Shown piece after piece: positions 17,576-26,739 of a stretch of 64,000 bases of DNA; positions within the stretch are counted from its first letter, which is position 1; every line of letters begins with the position of its first letter. The notes under the pieces were generated by a model. It had not been told where the DNA came from and made no database searches. It saw only the letters and a program-made list of their open reading frames with translations. Both the position numbers and the translations under genes were made by a program. The DNA comes from Bacteroidia bacterium. GTDB taxonomy: Bacteria; Bacteroidota; Bacteroidia; Palsa-965. The stretch covers positions 62,001 through 126,000 of the forward strand of contig JAKLJE010000008.1 in assembly GCA_023151315.1 (NCBI GenBank), written 5' to 3'.

Positions 17576-18810
17576 TATTGCTTGGGCTTTTCAGCAAGCA
17601 ACTGCTGTATAAAACGCAAAGCTTCCTCGGAATCGCGCTGATAATAAACACCTGTTGCGGGACCGTTGTATCCGCTATGAATGCGTCGGACATTACCGTT
17701 CCTGTCAATGTAAATGGAAGTCGGGAAACAGAAAATTCCGCTTATGAAAGGTAAACTTGCTGATGCAGAATCTTTCCCGCTCTTGCCGGTGTTCAGCAAC
17801 GGATAAGTAACATGATAACGATCGCGTATTCTTCTGATCGCCGCATTCTGAGTTGCAGTATCTCCTTTTCGTTCATACGCAAGTCCGATGATCTCCAATC
17901 CTTGTGAATGATACTTGGTGTAAACATCCTGCATCCATGCCGTTTCATCCAGACAATTCGGACACCATGTACCCATGATCTGCACGATCACCACTTTTCC
18001 CCGGTAATCAGAAAGTGAAACAGGTTTCCCTGTAAGATCATTGAAAGTAAAGTCAACATCCGTTGAATCTTTAGCCCATGCGAGTTTATCCGGATCACGC
18101 AACTCGAATTTCTCGTTGCGTTTTGCTTTCCAGTTTTCGTGATAATATTTCCCCGACCAATATTCTCCTGAAATGGTGTCTTCGTTCAGATGTGCAACAA
18201 ACAACATTGCAAACTGTCCGTCAAAGATGGACAACGTCATGGTGTTGCATCCGGTATATGCTCCTTCCAGATAACGGTAATCGCCGAACTCTGTAGCAAA
18301 CGTGCCGGTATGCTTTCCGTTGCCCTTATAGTTGAACAATCCAATTGCTTTGCTTTCGCTTTTTGTCCCCGGAGAAAAAGTACATTCCCACTTTCCTGCA
18401 AAGTTGTGACTGCCGGCACAAACAAAGTTTTCCGGAAATCTTTCTTTACCGTGCATCGCATAGAACTTCAGGACATAAGGTTTTCCTGCGGCGGTATTAT
18501 GCCATTCCCCTGAAATATATGTTTCGCTGTCACGCTTGCATTTGAACTTGGTGTTGAACACCGGCATCGTCCACCAAACGGAATCTTCTGTGAAACTGAA
18601 TCCTTCCGTTACAATTCTTTCCTCGGCATTAATCACCGTGAGTTGTACTCCGGAAGCTGTCTGCGCAATTTCGAAAGTGAAAGGCAATTCCGTTGTGTCG
18701 TTCAGAGTAAGAATGCCCCGCCATTGTCCTGCGCGAAGTAGATCGTTTTGCGCGCTCAACAGTGTGGAGACAAACAATGTAACTGCCAGAAACAAGCGGG
18801 ATAATTTCAT
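17575..18810 (-). CDS. TlpA-like thioredoxin-fold protein
   Basis: The 411-residue exported protein has a signal peptide (about 1-20, ending LLSAQ) and a beta-rich N-terminal half of unknown family (about 25-240). A C-terminal TlpA/ResA-type thioredoxin domain (about 250-400) has the redox motif GTWCPNC with C283 and C286. It is followed by a thioredoxin-like FPTSIYIDRNGNV segment. Such proteins reduce disulfides in the periplasm, for example for cytochrome c maturation or for protection. It is translationally coupled to truA, a pairing with no obvious functional logic. Redox activity is likely; the substrate is unknown. Confidence 0.85.
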   Translation of the reverse strand: MKLSRLFLAVTLFVSTLLSAQNDLLRAGQWRGILTLNDTTELPFTFEIAQTASGVQLTVINAEERIVTEGFSFTEDSVWWTMPVFNTKFKCKRDSETYISGEWHNTAAGKPYVLKFYAMHGKERFPENFVCAGSHNFAGKWECTFSPGTKSESKAIGLFNYKGNGKHTGTFATEFGDYRYLEGAYTGCNTMTLSIFDGQFAMLFVAHLNEDTISGEYWSGKYYHENWKAKRNEKFELRDPDKLAWAKDSTDVDFTFNDLTGKPVSLSDYRGKVVIVQIMGTWCPNCLDETAWMQDVYTKYHSQGLEIIGLAYERKGDTATQNAAIRRIRDRYHVTYPLLNTGKSGKDSASASLPFISGIFCFPTSIYIDRNGNVRRIHSGYNGPATGVYYQRDSEEALRFIQQLLAEKPKQ

Positions 18811-18845
18811 ACGATCAAAATTAAACTATGTGCATTATACACAAA

Positions 18846-18868
18846 AGCCACAGACATACTCTGTGGCT
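18846..18868 (-). terminator. Terminator of the ALDH7 gene
   Basis: A perfect 9-bp stem (AGCCACAGA pairing with TCTGTGGCT) with a 5-base loop is followed on the minus strand by TTTTGTGT. It lies 22 bases after the dehydrogenase stop codon and upstream of the TlpA-like gene. Confidence 0.75.
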
Positions 18869-18889
18869 CCGTGTCTCCGTGGTTAATAT

Positions 18890-20443
18890 TTAAAAATCAA
18901 ATTTGATCCCCTGCGCCAAAGGCAAACTGGTCGAATAGTTAATCGTATTTGTCTGTCTGCGCATGTACACTTTCCACGCATCAGAACCTGATTCACGACC
19001 CCCGCCGGTTTCTTTCTCTCCACCGAATGCGCCACCGATTTCTGCACCTGATGTTCCGATGTTCACGTTTGCGATTCCGCAATCAGAACCTTCATGTGAA
19101 AGGAACTGTTCCATTTCACGCATGCTGTTGGTGAAGATAGAAGAAGACAATCCTTGCGGAACACCGTTCTGCATTGCAATCGCTTCATCAATCGTTTTGT
19201 ATTTCAAAACGTAAAGAATCGGAGCAAATGTCTCTTCCTGCACGATGTGATACTCATTCTTTGCTTCAATGATGCAAGGCTTCACGTAGCATCCGCTTTC
19301 GTAACCTTCTCCTTCAAGAACTCCGCCTTCAACAACAACTTTGCCGCCTTCTTTCTTCGCTTTTTCAATTGCGTTGAGATAATCATTCACCGCACCTTTA
19401 TCAATCAGCGGGCCAACGTGATTCGCAGCGTCAAGCGGATTTCCGATTTTCAATTGTCCGTACGCATTCTTAAGTACACTGATCGTTTTATCGTAAACAC
19501 TTTCGTGTACAATCAAACGACGTGTTGAAGTGCAACGCTGACCTGCAGTACCTACTGCGCCGAATACAGCACCAACAAGCACCATGCTCAAATCAGCATG
19601 TTCAGAAACAATGATGGCGTTGTTTCCGCCCAATTCAAGAATGCTGCGACCGAAACGTTGCGCAACCTGTCCTGAAACAATTCTGCCCACACGTGTAGAT
19701 CCTGTGAATGATACAAGCGGAACACGCTTATCGTTGTTCATCATATCACCAACCGGATTTCCGATCAACACACAGCTCACACCTTCAGGAACATTGTTCG
19801 CCTTAAGAACGGATGCAATTATATTCTGACATGCGATTGCGCACAAAGGAACTTTTGATGATGGCTTCCACACACAAACATCACCGCAAACCCATGCGAG
19901 TGCTGCGTTCCAGCTCCACACTGCAACAGGGAAGTTGAACGCAGAAATGATTCCGACAATTCCGAGCGGATGATACTGCTCGTACATTCTATGCTTCGGA
20001 CGCTCAGAGTGCATTGTCAAGCCATATAGTTGACGCGAAAGTCCTACTGCGAAATCACAGATGTCAATCATCTCCTGCACTTCACCCAGACCTTCCTGCA
20101 GTGATTTACCCATTTCATATGATACAAGCTGTCCGAGAGGTTCTTTAAACTCACGCAGTTTGTCACCGATCTGACGAACAACTTCACCACGCTTCGGAGC
20201 CGGCACCATGCGCCAAACTTTGAAAGCTTCTTCAGCTGTCTTCATTACTTTCTCATAATCTTCTGCCGTAGCCTGATTCGTGCTTCCGATATATTGTCCA
20301 TCCGCAGGAGAATAAGAATCAACCTTTTTTCCTGTTGTATTCCAATGAACGGTTCCGGTGGATGCACCGAAATTCATTTCATTAATTCCAAGCTGCTTGA
20401 GCGCTTTCGCAATACCGTATTTGTCTGCTACCAATTGTGTCAT
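18890..20443 (-). CDS. ALDH7-family aldehyde dehydrogenase
   Basis: This 517-residue NAD-dependent dehydrogenase belongs to the ALDH7/antiquitin family, whose members oxidise alpha-aminoadipate semialdehyde (lysine degradation) and other aldehydes. Features are the cofactor segment ISAFNFPVAVWSWN, FTGSTRVG, the general base in LELGGNN, the catalytic cysteine in GTAGQRCTSTRR, and the family-specific C-terminal segment GGEKETGGGRESGSDAWK. The C-terminal NTINYSTSLPLAQGIKF is also typical of ALDH7. It is monocistronic, with a promoter at 20468 and a terminator at 18846. The physiological aldehyde is not certain without other lysine-degradation genes nearby. Confidence 0.92.
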   Translation of the reverse strand: MTQLVADKYGIAKALKQLGINEMNFGASTGTVHWNTTGKKVDSYSPADGQYIGSTNQATAEDYEKVMKTAEEAFKVWRMVPAPKRGEVVRQIGDKLREFKEPLGQLVSYEMGKSLQEGLGEVQEMIDICDFAVGLSRQLYGLTMHSERPKHRMYEQYHPLGIVGIISAFNFPVAVWSWNAALAWVCGDVCVWKPSSKVPLCAIACQNIIASVLKANNVPEGVSCVLIGNPVGDMMNNDKRVPLVSFTGSTRVGRIVSGQVAQRFGRSILELGGNNAIIVSEHADLSMVLVGAVFGAVGTAGQRCTSTRRLIVHESVYDKTISVLKNAYGQLKIGNPLDAANHVGPLIDKGAVNDYLNAIEKAKKEGGKVVVEGGVLEGEGYESGCYVKPCIIEAKNEYHIVQEETFAPILYVLKYKTIDEAIAMQNGVPQGLSSSIFTNSMREMEQFLSHEGSDCGIANVNIGTSGAEIGGAFGGEKETGGGRESGSDAWKVYMRRQTNTINYSTSLPLAQGIKFDF

Positions 20444-20467
20444 ATTCGCGTCGATTTATTGAGCAGT

Positions 20468-20475
20468 CAAAGGTA
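20468..20475 (-). promoter_or_regulatory. -7 promoter element of the ALDH7 gene
   Basis: On the minus strand this reads TACCTTTG, an exact TAnnTTTG match, 24 bases before the ATG. Confidence 0.6.
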
Positions 20476-20621
20476 GGGAATTTCATTCTTGGCTTGTGTT
20501 TCAAAAGTTACGTTGCTTGATATCCTTTCATTCTGAGGGTTGCATGTTCAGATTGTCATGATGAGAATCCTTTCTCATTTTGCACCAAACCATTTAATTT
20601 GCAGAACGAAACCCTTCCTCA

Positions 20622-23108
20622 ATGACAAAATACATACTCGTTTTTGCAGTATTTGCCGGTATTATCTCTGAAATTAACGCCCAGTGTCCGGTGAGCGGAA
20701 CCCCTTCTTCCGATAACGGTGGCGGTACGTGTTACATCAATGATGTTACAATCGGCACAACTTCATTAAGTACCTCCAGCGGGTTTCCCGCAACAGGAGA
20801 TAGCTATCAGAATTTTCTATCCACTTACGTTAGCTTACAGCAGGGCGGCGCGTATTCGTACGCAATCAGCGGATATAATAGTACATCCTATAATGTTTTC
20901 ATTTGGGTTGATTTCAACAGCGATGGTTTTTATGAAAGCACCGAAATTCTCGATTACCAACAAGCACTTACTGCGCCGGGAGCATTGGGAACTATTTATA
21001 TTCCGTACACGCAAATGGCTGATACTTTCAAGATGCGTATCGGCAGACAACAAGGCGCTCCGGGATGGGGGCCAGGGGTCAATGACGCCTGCTACAGTCC
21101 GGGCTGGGGAGAATACGAAGACTATTCGCTTATTGTTACCTGCGCCGATTACAATACGCTGAGCTTTGACTCTGCTCCAGTACTTTGCTGGGCCGATTCG
21201 ATCAACCTGTTCAGCAGTACTTCATACGGCACTACATCATGGTATACAGGAAACATATCTAATCCGGCGCATGTCGGAAACGACTTCTGGCTTCAACTCA
21301 ATCCTAATTGCACGGATACGGTAGTCTATTTGCGCAATACCGGATCCGGATGCAGCAATGGCCCGTTGGATTCAATGCAAATAACTTTAATGCCTTCTCC
21401 TATAGCAAATATACTTTCAACGGATACCGTCCAATCATGCAGTGTCATAACATTACATGCTCAGCCCGGTCCTTACAGTTTCTTCTGGAACGCCGGCTCT
21501 TACACCGACTCGATAGTATTTAACAGCGGCTTCGGCGGAACTCTTCAGCTCACGGTAACGGATCCTTCCAATGGTTGCAGTGCATTTGATTTCATCTGGG
21601 TAAATATTTCTCCCGGTGATCCCGGAGATTATGCCACCGTCTCAACCGGAAGTAACTTCTGCTACAATTATGAAACCTACCTCAATTACGACAGCTTAAC
21701 GGCACCGGGAACATGCACCTGGTATGCGCTTCCTTCTAACACATACATCGGATCAGGATCGCAAATCATCACATTCCTTGCCGGCCCAGGAATCTATTCA
21801 TTCATGGGAGTTGTTTCCAATACATGCGGGACAGATACTGTTATCAGAACACTCAACGGAACAGTTGATGCTCCTTACGACAGCTTGTTCACCACAATGG
21901 GCACAATTGATCTAACAGGAGCTTATGTTCTGTGTCCGCCAAGTTCCGGCTACATTGATTTTCAAATTACCGGGTTGCAGGGATCTGTACAGAACTGGAA
22001 CATTGTTGATACCACTCTCAACTTCGGCATGAACTGGCCCGGAGATACAATAGTATCACTTCCGTATTCAATGGTCACACAAAATCACGTGTATGCAATT
22101 ACTGCAATTCTGCTTTCACCATCAAATTGTATCGACAGCAGTATCACCATATATGCGAAGCCGGCACCAACAATAAACTTCAATATGCCTGATACTAGCT
22201 GGACATGTTCGTTCCCGACTTATATCGGAACCTCTTCAAGCGTCAACTACAATGTTTATGACATTCTCTGGTCCAGCGGCGATACGACTACACCGATCAT
22301 TGTGCCTGGTCCGGGTGTTTATACTTTGTATACCATTGATCATAATACAGGTTGTGTTATGAATGATACAACAGTAGTTGCTGATCAGGGATTGAGTGCA
22401 GATCCTCTTGATGATACAACTTTCGTTTGCAACTCTTCTGCCTACTTCGATGCAAGTATGGGCTTTTTGAATGTTGTCTCTTGGGAAGAATTCGATCTGA
22501 ATTGGTCACTGATCACTTCCGATAATCAAGCGGAATTTTACACAAGCGGAGGGCCCGCTAATGTGTATGTGGTACTTAACGCCCAGACGTTGTTAGGTTG
22601 TCCCGTTACCGATACCACATTGATCGATTACAGCGGCAATTTTTCGTTCAGCCTTGGCTCTGATATTACAACCATGAGCTCTCCCGTAATTCTTAATGGC
22701 CCGTCGGGTTATTCAAGTTACAATTGGCAGCCGCTGAATACAAGCGCACAAAGTGCGCAAATCACGACTTCAGGCACTTACTATCTGACAGTTGTTAACG
22801 GACAAGGCTGTGCTTACACAGACACAATCGTTGTGAATATTCTTCCAACTAATGTTAATGAGTCCGATAATGCCGTAATGAGTTTTTATCCGAACCCTGT
22901 GAATGAAGAACTGCAAATTGCCGGCGCATCCGCGATTACGGAGATTCGGATTTTCAATCCCGAAGGTGTATTGGTTTCACAATCAAACGGAATGAACTCG
23001 AACCATGCAACAGTTCCAACAATATCACTCAGCGAAGGAATTTACGTTGTTGAAGTAAGTGGTGAAGCGGGAGTGACAAGAACGCGAATCGTTGTTCTGC
23101 ACCGATAG
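20622..23108 (+). CDS. GEVED-domain secreted protein with type A T9SS sorting domain
   Basis: The 828-residue product has a signal peptide (about 1-20, ending INAQ). A GEVED domain follows (about 30-172), recognisable from FIWVDFNSDGFYESTE and the GWGEYEDYSLIV end. Repeated cysteine-containing Ig/PKD-like domains come next. A type A T9SS C-terminal domain covers about 755-828: FYPNPVNEEL, then EIRIFNPEGVLV and LSEGIYVVEVSG. The protein is therefore probably exported by T9SS and anchored or released at the surface. The convergent gene on the other strand ends 13 bases beyond its stop. Its function beyond adhesion-like architecture is unknown. Confidence 0.88.
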   Translation: MTKYILVFAVFAGIISEINAQCPVSGTPSSDNGGGTCYINDVTIGTTSLSTSSGFPATGDSYQNFLSTYVSLQQGGAYSYAISGYNSTSYNVFIWVDFNSDGFYESTEILDYQQALTAPGALGTIYIPYTQMADTFKMRIGRQQGAPGWGPGVNDACYSPGWGEYEDYSLIVTCADYNTLSFDSAPVLCWADSINLFSSTSYGTTSWYTGNISNPAHVGNDFWLQLNPNCTDTVVYLRNTGSGCSNGPLDSMQITLMPSPIANILSTDTVQSCSVITLHAQPGPYSFFWNAGSYTDSIVFNSGFGGTLQLTVTDPSNGCSAFDFIWVNISPGDPGDYATVSTGSNFCYNYETYLNYDSLTAPGTCTWYALPSNTYIGSGSQIITFLAGPGIYSFMGVVSNTCGTDTVIRTLNGTVDAPYDSLFTTMGTIDLTGAYVLCPPSSGYIDFQITGLQGSVQNWNIVDTTLNFGMNWPGDTIVSLPYSMVTQNHVYAITAILLSPSNCIDSSITIYAKPAPTINFNMPDTSWTCSFPTYIGTSSSVNYNVYDILWSSGDTTTPIIVPGPGVYTLYTIDHNTGCVMNDTTVVADQGLSADPLDDTTFVCNSSAYFDASMGFLNVVSWEEFDLNWSLITSDNQAEFYTSGGPANVYVVLNAQTLLGCPVTDTTLIDYSGNFSFSLGSDITTMSSPVILNGPSGYSSYNWQPLNTSAQSAQITTSGTYYLTVVNGQGCAYTDTIVVNILPTNVNESDNAVMSFYPNPVNEELQIAGASAITEIRIFNPEGVLVSQSNGMNSNHATVPTISLSEGIYVVEVSGEAGVTRTRIVVLHR

Positions 23109-23121
23109 AAAGTAAACTTAT

Positions 23122-23961
23122 TTATCTCGGTTTCGCGGGATTCAATGCAGTCTTGAATTTATTCAGGACTGCAGTACTTATTGGTTGAAACGCCTGATCT
23201 ATGATTTTCTTTGACGTATTCACCGAATTCGCGAATAACCCTTTCGCCTTTCCCATTGCTACGCGCTTTCCTGTTGCAGCGTTAAAAATAGTGTAGTGCA
23301 GAATTGCACTTCGTTTGAAATCCGTTGACCCTGCAGTATTAAATGGGTCTGATCCCAATTCATTCTGCAAATCCATCTGATTGAGAAAAATCACGTAATC
23401 GCAGTTGTATATTTTCTTCAAGTGTCCCAACAGATTCGGACTCAGAATCACCGTATTCATGAACTTCTCTCCTTCCTGTTGTTCTACCTGAACCTGTCCG
23501 TTTTTTACTCCTGTTGTAGTTTTAGCTGCGCCCTTCTTCACATCTCCTTTTTGCTGAGTAGCAGGCAACGGATTCAGAGGAGAATTCACAGGAATATATT
23601 CTGTTGTTGTTACATTGTAACAATACATCAGATCCACTTTCATTTTAGCAGTATCGTCCAGCAAAGTGGTAACGTTATATTGCCCGGCAAAAGTGCGTCG
23701 GAACTGATCACACATTCCTTTGCGCAGTGCTTCCTGGATCTGGTTGTAATTCTGTCCCGTGTTGGTGCTGATCAATTTCGTTACATCAGAACTACCGTTG
23801 AACATTTTTGGATGCCAAGGAACAACCAGCACATTCGGCTTGCCGTTTGAGTTTGCGGGAGTTTTATCGCCGGCAGAATCTGAACGCGTTGTTGTCTGTG
23901 CTGTCGCAACAACAGCCGTCAGCATAAAAACCAGAATATGAAATATGCCGATGCGCTTCAT
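23122..23961 (-). CDS. Exported protein of unknown function downstream of rseP
   Basis: The 279-residue product has a signal peptide (about 1-22, ending VVATAQ). A polar mature part opens with NVLVVPWHPKMFNGSSD and includes a lysine- and glutamine-rich stretch (about 131-160) and DYVIFLNQMDLQNE. The family is not recognised. It starts 6 bases after the rseP stop on the same strand, so it is most likely co-transcribed with that site-2 protease, which hints at an envelope role. A C-terminal tail follows ALHYTIF-like strands; no membrane helix or catalytic motif is evident. Confidence 0.72.
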   Translation of the reverse strand: MKRIGIFHILVFMLTAVVATAQTTTRSDSAGDKTPANSNGKPNVLVVPWHPKMFNGSSDVTKLISTNTGQNYNQIQEALRKGMCDQFRRTFAGQYNVTTLLDDTAKMKVDLMYCYNVTTTEYIPVNSPLNPLPATQQKGDVKKGAAKTTTGVKNGQVQVEQQEGEKFMNTVILSPNLLGHLKKIYNCDYVIFLNQMDLQNELGSDPFNTAGSTDFKRSAILHYTIFNAATGKRVAMGKAKGLFANSVNTSKKIIDQAFQPISTAVLNKFKTALNPAKPR

Positions 23962-23967
23962 AGTTTC

Positions 23968-25299
23968 TTACTTGATCAGGAACCGGTAAATGTCGTTTCC
24001 GTTGGCCAGTATCAATAATCCTAAAACAAGATACATGCCAATTGTCAACGCGCGGTTCATGAATTTATCGCTGACTTTCTTGCCGGTGATCATTTCCCAC
24101 AATACAAACAGGATGTAACCGCCATCCAGCACAGGAATAGGCAACAAATTCATAAACGCAAGAATTACGGATAACATTGCGGTGATTTCCCAGAACTTTG
24201 CCCAATTCCACTCGGATGGGAAAACGCTGGCAATACTTGCAAATCCGCCAACCTTGGTAACACCTTCTCTGGAGAAAATCAAACGCATCTGTTTGATATA
24301 CTTCGAAAGCTGATCAATCGTCAGCGACCATCCCTTGCCCCAGGAAGCGAAGAAGCCGTATTCAATTTTCTTCGTCTTGAGATAATTCAGCACGGATTTG
24401 TCGCCCACACCCATTTTACCTTCCTCACTCAATGCAACGGTTACATGCTGCAGAGAATCTCCGCGATAAAATCCAATATCCACTTTCTGACTCTTATAAC
24501 GCTGAAACTGTCGCACGAATTGTTCGAAGAAGACCAGCGTGTCACCGTTCAGTGTAACAAGACTGTCGCCCTTCATTAATCCTGCTTTGCTTGCAGGAAA
24601 ATCCGGGATCAGCGTGTCGAGAACAAACGGATGCTGAGGCAGAATGAGAAACTTCGCCTGATCTGCAACTTTCATCAGCATTTTGTCCATGGAATCCGGC
24701 AGCACAACATTCACTTTTGCTCCGTTGCGTTCCACCTGAACAGTCTTCGGTTTCTCAATGAGAATTTCAACACCCACGGTGTTTACGTTCTCAACCGGAA
24801 CATTATCCAGTGAAAGGATTTTATCTCCATCCTGCAATCCCGCGCGAATGAAAAGTGAATCAACTGCAACTCCGTATTTCGCTTCACTTGTTGGAATGTA
24901 TTCTTCACCCCAAGCCCACATCATCATGCTGTAAATAATTATCGCGAGTAAAAAGTTCACGATAATTCCACCGGCAAGGATAATCATACGTTGCCATGGC
25001 TTCTTGCCTCTGAATTCATCGGGCTTAATAGGCTCATCCGGTTTATCAGGATCCGCGGCCATACCTGCGATATCCACGTATCCGCCGAACGGAAACCAGC
25101 CGAGACCGTATTCAGTTCCGCCGATTTTCTTCTTGAAAATTGAAAACTTCAGAAGATTTCCGAAAGGAAACAGAAAGTCGAAGAACAGATAAAACTTGTC
25201 TACACGCGCTTTGAACCAACGTGCTGTTATGTAGTGCCCGAATTCGTGAAGAATAATCAGGAACGAAAGACTCAGGAAGAATAAAGTGAATTTTACCAC
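23968..25299 (-). CDS. rseP: RIP site-2 metalloprotease RseP
   Basis: This 443-residue intramembrane zinc protease cleaves membrane-anchored anti-sigma factors or signal peptides. The zinc site HEFGH lies at residues 18-22 in the first helix, the third ligand segment LDGGYILFVLWE lies near the C-terminus, and two PDZ-like domains occupy the middle (about 130-300). It probably starts at GTG 25299, which places HEFGH where the family has it. A -7 promoter element (TATCTTTG) lies 22 bases upstream. The neighbour dxr is the usual Bacteroidota companion, but here an opposite-strand ATPase gene and a small secreted-protein gene lie between them. A candidate substrate is the ECF partner protein encoded at 53739, which is inference only. 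Confidence 0.93.
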   Translation of the reverse strand: MVKFTLFFLSLSFLIILHEFGHYITARWFKARVDKFYLFFDFLFPFGNLLKFSIFKKKIGGTEYGLGWFPFGGYVDIAGMAADPDKPDEPIKPDEFRGKKPWQRMIILAGGIIVNFLLAIIIYSMMMWAWGEEYIPTSEAKYGVAVDSLFIRAGLQDGDKILSLDNVPVENVNTVGVEILIEKPKTVQVERNGAKVNVVLPDSMDKMLMKVADQAKFLILPQHPFVLDTLIPDFPASKAGLMKGDSLVTLNGDTLVFFEQFVRQFQRYKSQKVDIGFYRGDSLQHVTVALSEEGKMGVGDKSVLNYLKTKKIEYGFFASWGKGWSLTIDQLSKYIKQMRLIFSREGVTKVGGFASIASVFPSEWNWAKFWEITAMLSVILAFMNLLPIPVLDGGYILFVLWEMITGKKVSDKFMNRALTIGMYLVLGLLILANGNDIYRFLIK

Positions 25300-25321
25300 T
25301 GTGGTTTATTTACGAAAGGTT

Positions 25322-25329
25322 CAAAGATA
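25322..25329 (-). promoter_or_regulatory. -7 promoter element of rseP
   Basis: TATCTTTG on the minus strand, 22 bases before the GTG start. It shows that rseP has its own promoter and does not depend on read-through from dxr across the inserted ATPase gene. Confidence 0.6.
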
Positions 25330-25363
25330 GGGAAAACAACAGGGGTTGATTCCCAATAAGAGA

Positions 25364-25488
25364 TACGGTATTAACAGGGATTCGTGAAATACTGTTAAGT
25401 CCGTTTGTTGCGACGCTCTGTTGCTGATCCGTCCGGCGTTTATACTATTCCCGTATTTCTACATTCTAACTTTTGATTTACGGTATTA
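25364..25488. repeat. Left copies of the TACGGTATT motif beside the DUF4143 gene
   Basis: TACGGTATTA occurs at 25364-25373 and again at 25479-25488, with a partial CCCGTATTT at 25450-25458. The second copy is 18 bases before the ATPase start. Matching copies lie on the far side of the gene (26682-26739). Confidence 0.6.
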
Positions 25489-25505
25489 TTTTATACGTTT
25501 GTATA

Positions 25506-26684
25506 ATGATAGATCGGATTCATAACCTGCAAATTAAAAAACTGATGCGCCTGTTCCCGGCTGTCGGACTTATCGGTCCGCGTCAGTGCGGGAAAACAAC
25601 TCTTGCCCGTCAGATTCAGGCCGAAATGGGTCCGAAAGCAGTGTATTACGATCTGGAAGATCCGGCGGATTACAGCCGCTTTGCGGATCCGGGTTTACTA
25701 CTGAACAACCTCAGTGCCAAGACCATTATCATTGATGAAATTCAACGCCGTCCGGAACTCTTCTCCGTTCTGCGCTCGGTAATTGATAAAAACCGTAAAA
25801 ACGGTCGCTTCCTCCTGCTTGGTTCCGCATCTCCGGAAATGATACGCGGAGCTTCGGAATCTCTCGCCGGAAGAATTGCCTACATCGAAGCAACGCCGTT
25901 TCATCTTTCCGAATTACCGCAGGATAACGAAACCGAAAACAAACATTGGCTGCGGGGAGGATTTCCCGGCTCATGGCTGGCCCGAAACAACAGCAACGCA
26001 CAAACATGGATGGCTGCATTCGCACGAACGTTCATCGAACGCGATCTGAATACACTTTTCGGCACTACATTCGAACCTTCGCTGATGTTCCGCCTCTGGC
26101 GCATGCTCGCACATCATCACGGTCAAATCTGGAATGCGGCTTCGTTCGCCAAAGGACTTGACATTTCTCCTGTAACCGTAAACCGATACGCGGATTATCT
26201 TGAAGGCGCATTCATGGTGCGCAAACTCCAGCCATGGTCTGCAAACACCGGGAAGCGCCTTACAAAAAGTCCGAAACTGTATCTGCGTGATCCCGGAATA
26301 CTGCATTATCTGCTGGGAATTCATGACAGAAACACATTACTCAATCATCCTTCTGTAGGCTATTCCTGGGAAGGTTATGTTATCGAACAGATTTGCTCCC
26401 GCCTGCCGGAAAATACATTCCCGTTTTTCTATCGCACGCACGACGGAGCTGAAATGGATCTTGTAATTGTGAAAGGCGTAAAACCTGTGGCCTGCGTGGA
26501 AGTCAAACTCACAACAGCTCCGTCTGTGAGCCGCGGAATGACGCAAAGTATCATGGATCTCGGATGTAAAAACAATTACATCATCACACCCGGGGAAGCT
26601 GAACAGTGGAAAATACGGGAAGACATCACCGTTTACGGATTGAGAGATTTTATCGGCGGAATGAATGGAAAGCTTCTGAAATAA
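25506..26684 (+). CDS. AAA ATPase with DUF4143 C-terminal domain
   Basis: The 392-residue product belongs to the widespread AAA/DUF4143 family, whose function is not established. The Walker A loop is GPRQCGKTT (24-32), the Walker B-like segment is TIIIDEIQRRPE, and a GSASPEMIR sensor and ATPFHLSEL follow. The DUF4143 part carries TFIERDLNTLFG and the nuclease-like DLVIVKGVKPVACVEVK segment near the end. I start at ATG 25506; an in-frame TTG at 25473 is less likely. It lies on the opposite strand inside a dxr-rseP region and is bordered by five copies of TACGGTATT, which suggests acquired DNA. Members of this family often appear as solitary accessory genes. Confidence 0.88.
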   Translation: MIDRIHNLQIKKLMRLFPAVGLIGPRQCGKTTLARQIQAEMGPKAVYYDLEDPADYSRFADPGLLLNNLSAKTIIIDEIQRRPELFSVLRSVIDKNRKNGRFLLLGSASPEMIRGASESLAGRIAYIEATPFHLSELPQDNETENKHWLRGGFPGSWLARNNSNAQTWMAAFARTFIERDLNTLFGTTFEPSLMFRLWRMLAHHHGQIWNAASFAKGLDISPVTVNRYADYLEGAFMVRKLQPWSANTGKRLTKSPKLYLRDPGILHYLLGIHDRNTLLNHPSVGYSWEGYVIEQICSRLPENTFPFFYRTHDGAEMDLVIVKGVKPVACVEVKLTTAPSVSRGMTQSIMDLGCKNNYIITPGEAEQWKIREDITVYGLRDFIGGMNGKLLK

Positions 26685-26739
26685 TACCGTATTTCGAAAG
26701 TCTGTCTTTCGTTTTACGGTATTAATTTTTACGGTATTT
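26682..26739. repeat. Right copies of the TACGGTATT motif beside the DUF4143 gene
   Basis: An inverted copy (TAATACCGTA, 26682-26691) overlaps the ATPase stop codon. Direct copies follow at 26715-26724 and 26730-26739. The last one forms the end of the coding sequence of the convergent secreted-protein gene. Confidence 0.6.

Noticed and set aside
20410-20421. Another TACGGTATT-like string inside the ALDH7 gene
   Set aside because: A single copy in coding sequence is what chance predicts; it is not grouped with the copies around the DUF4143 gene.
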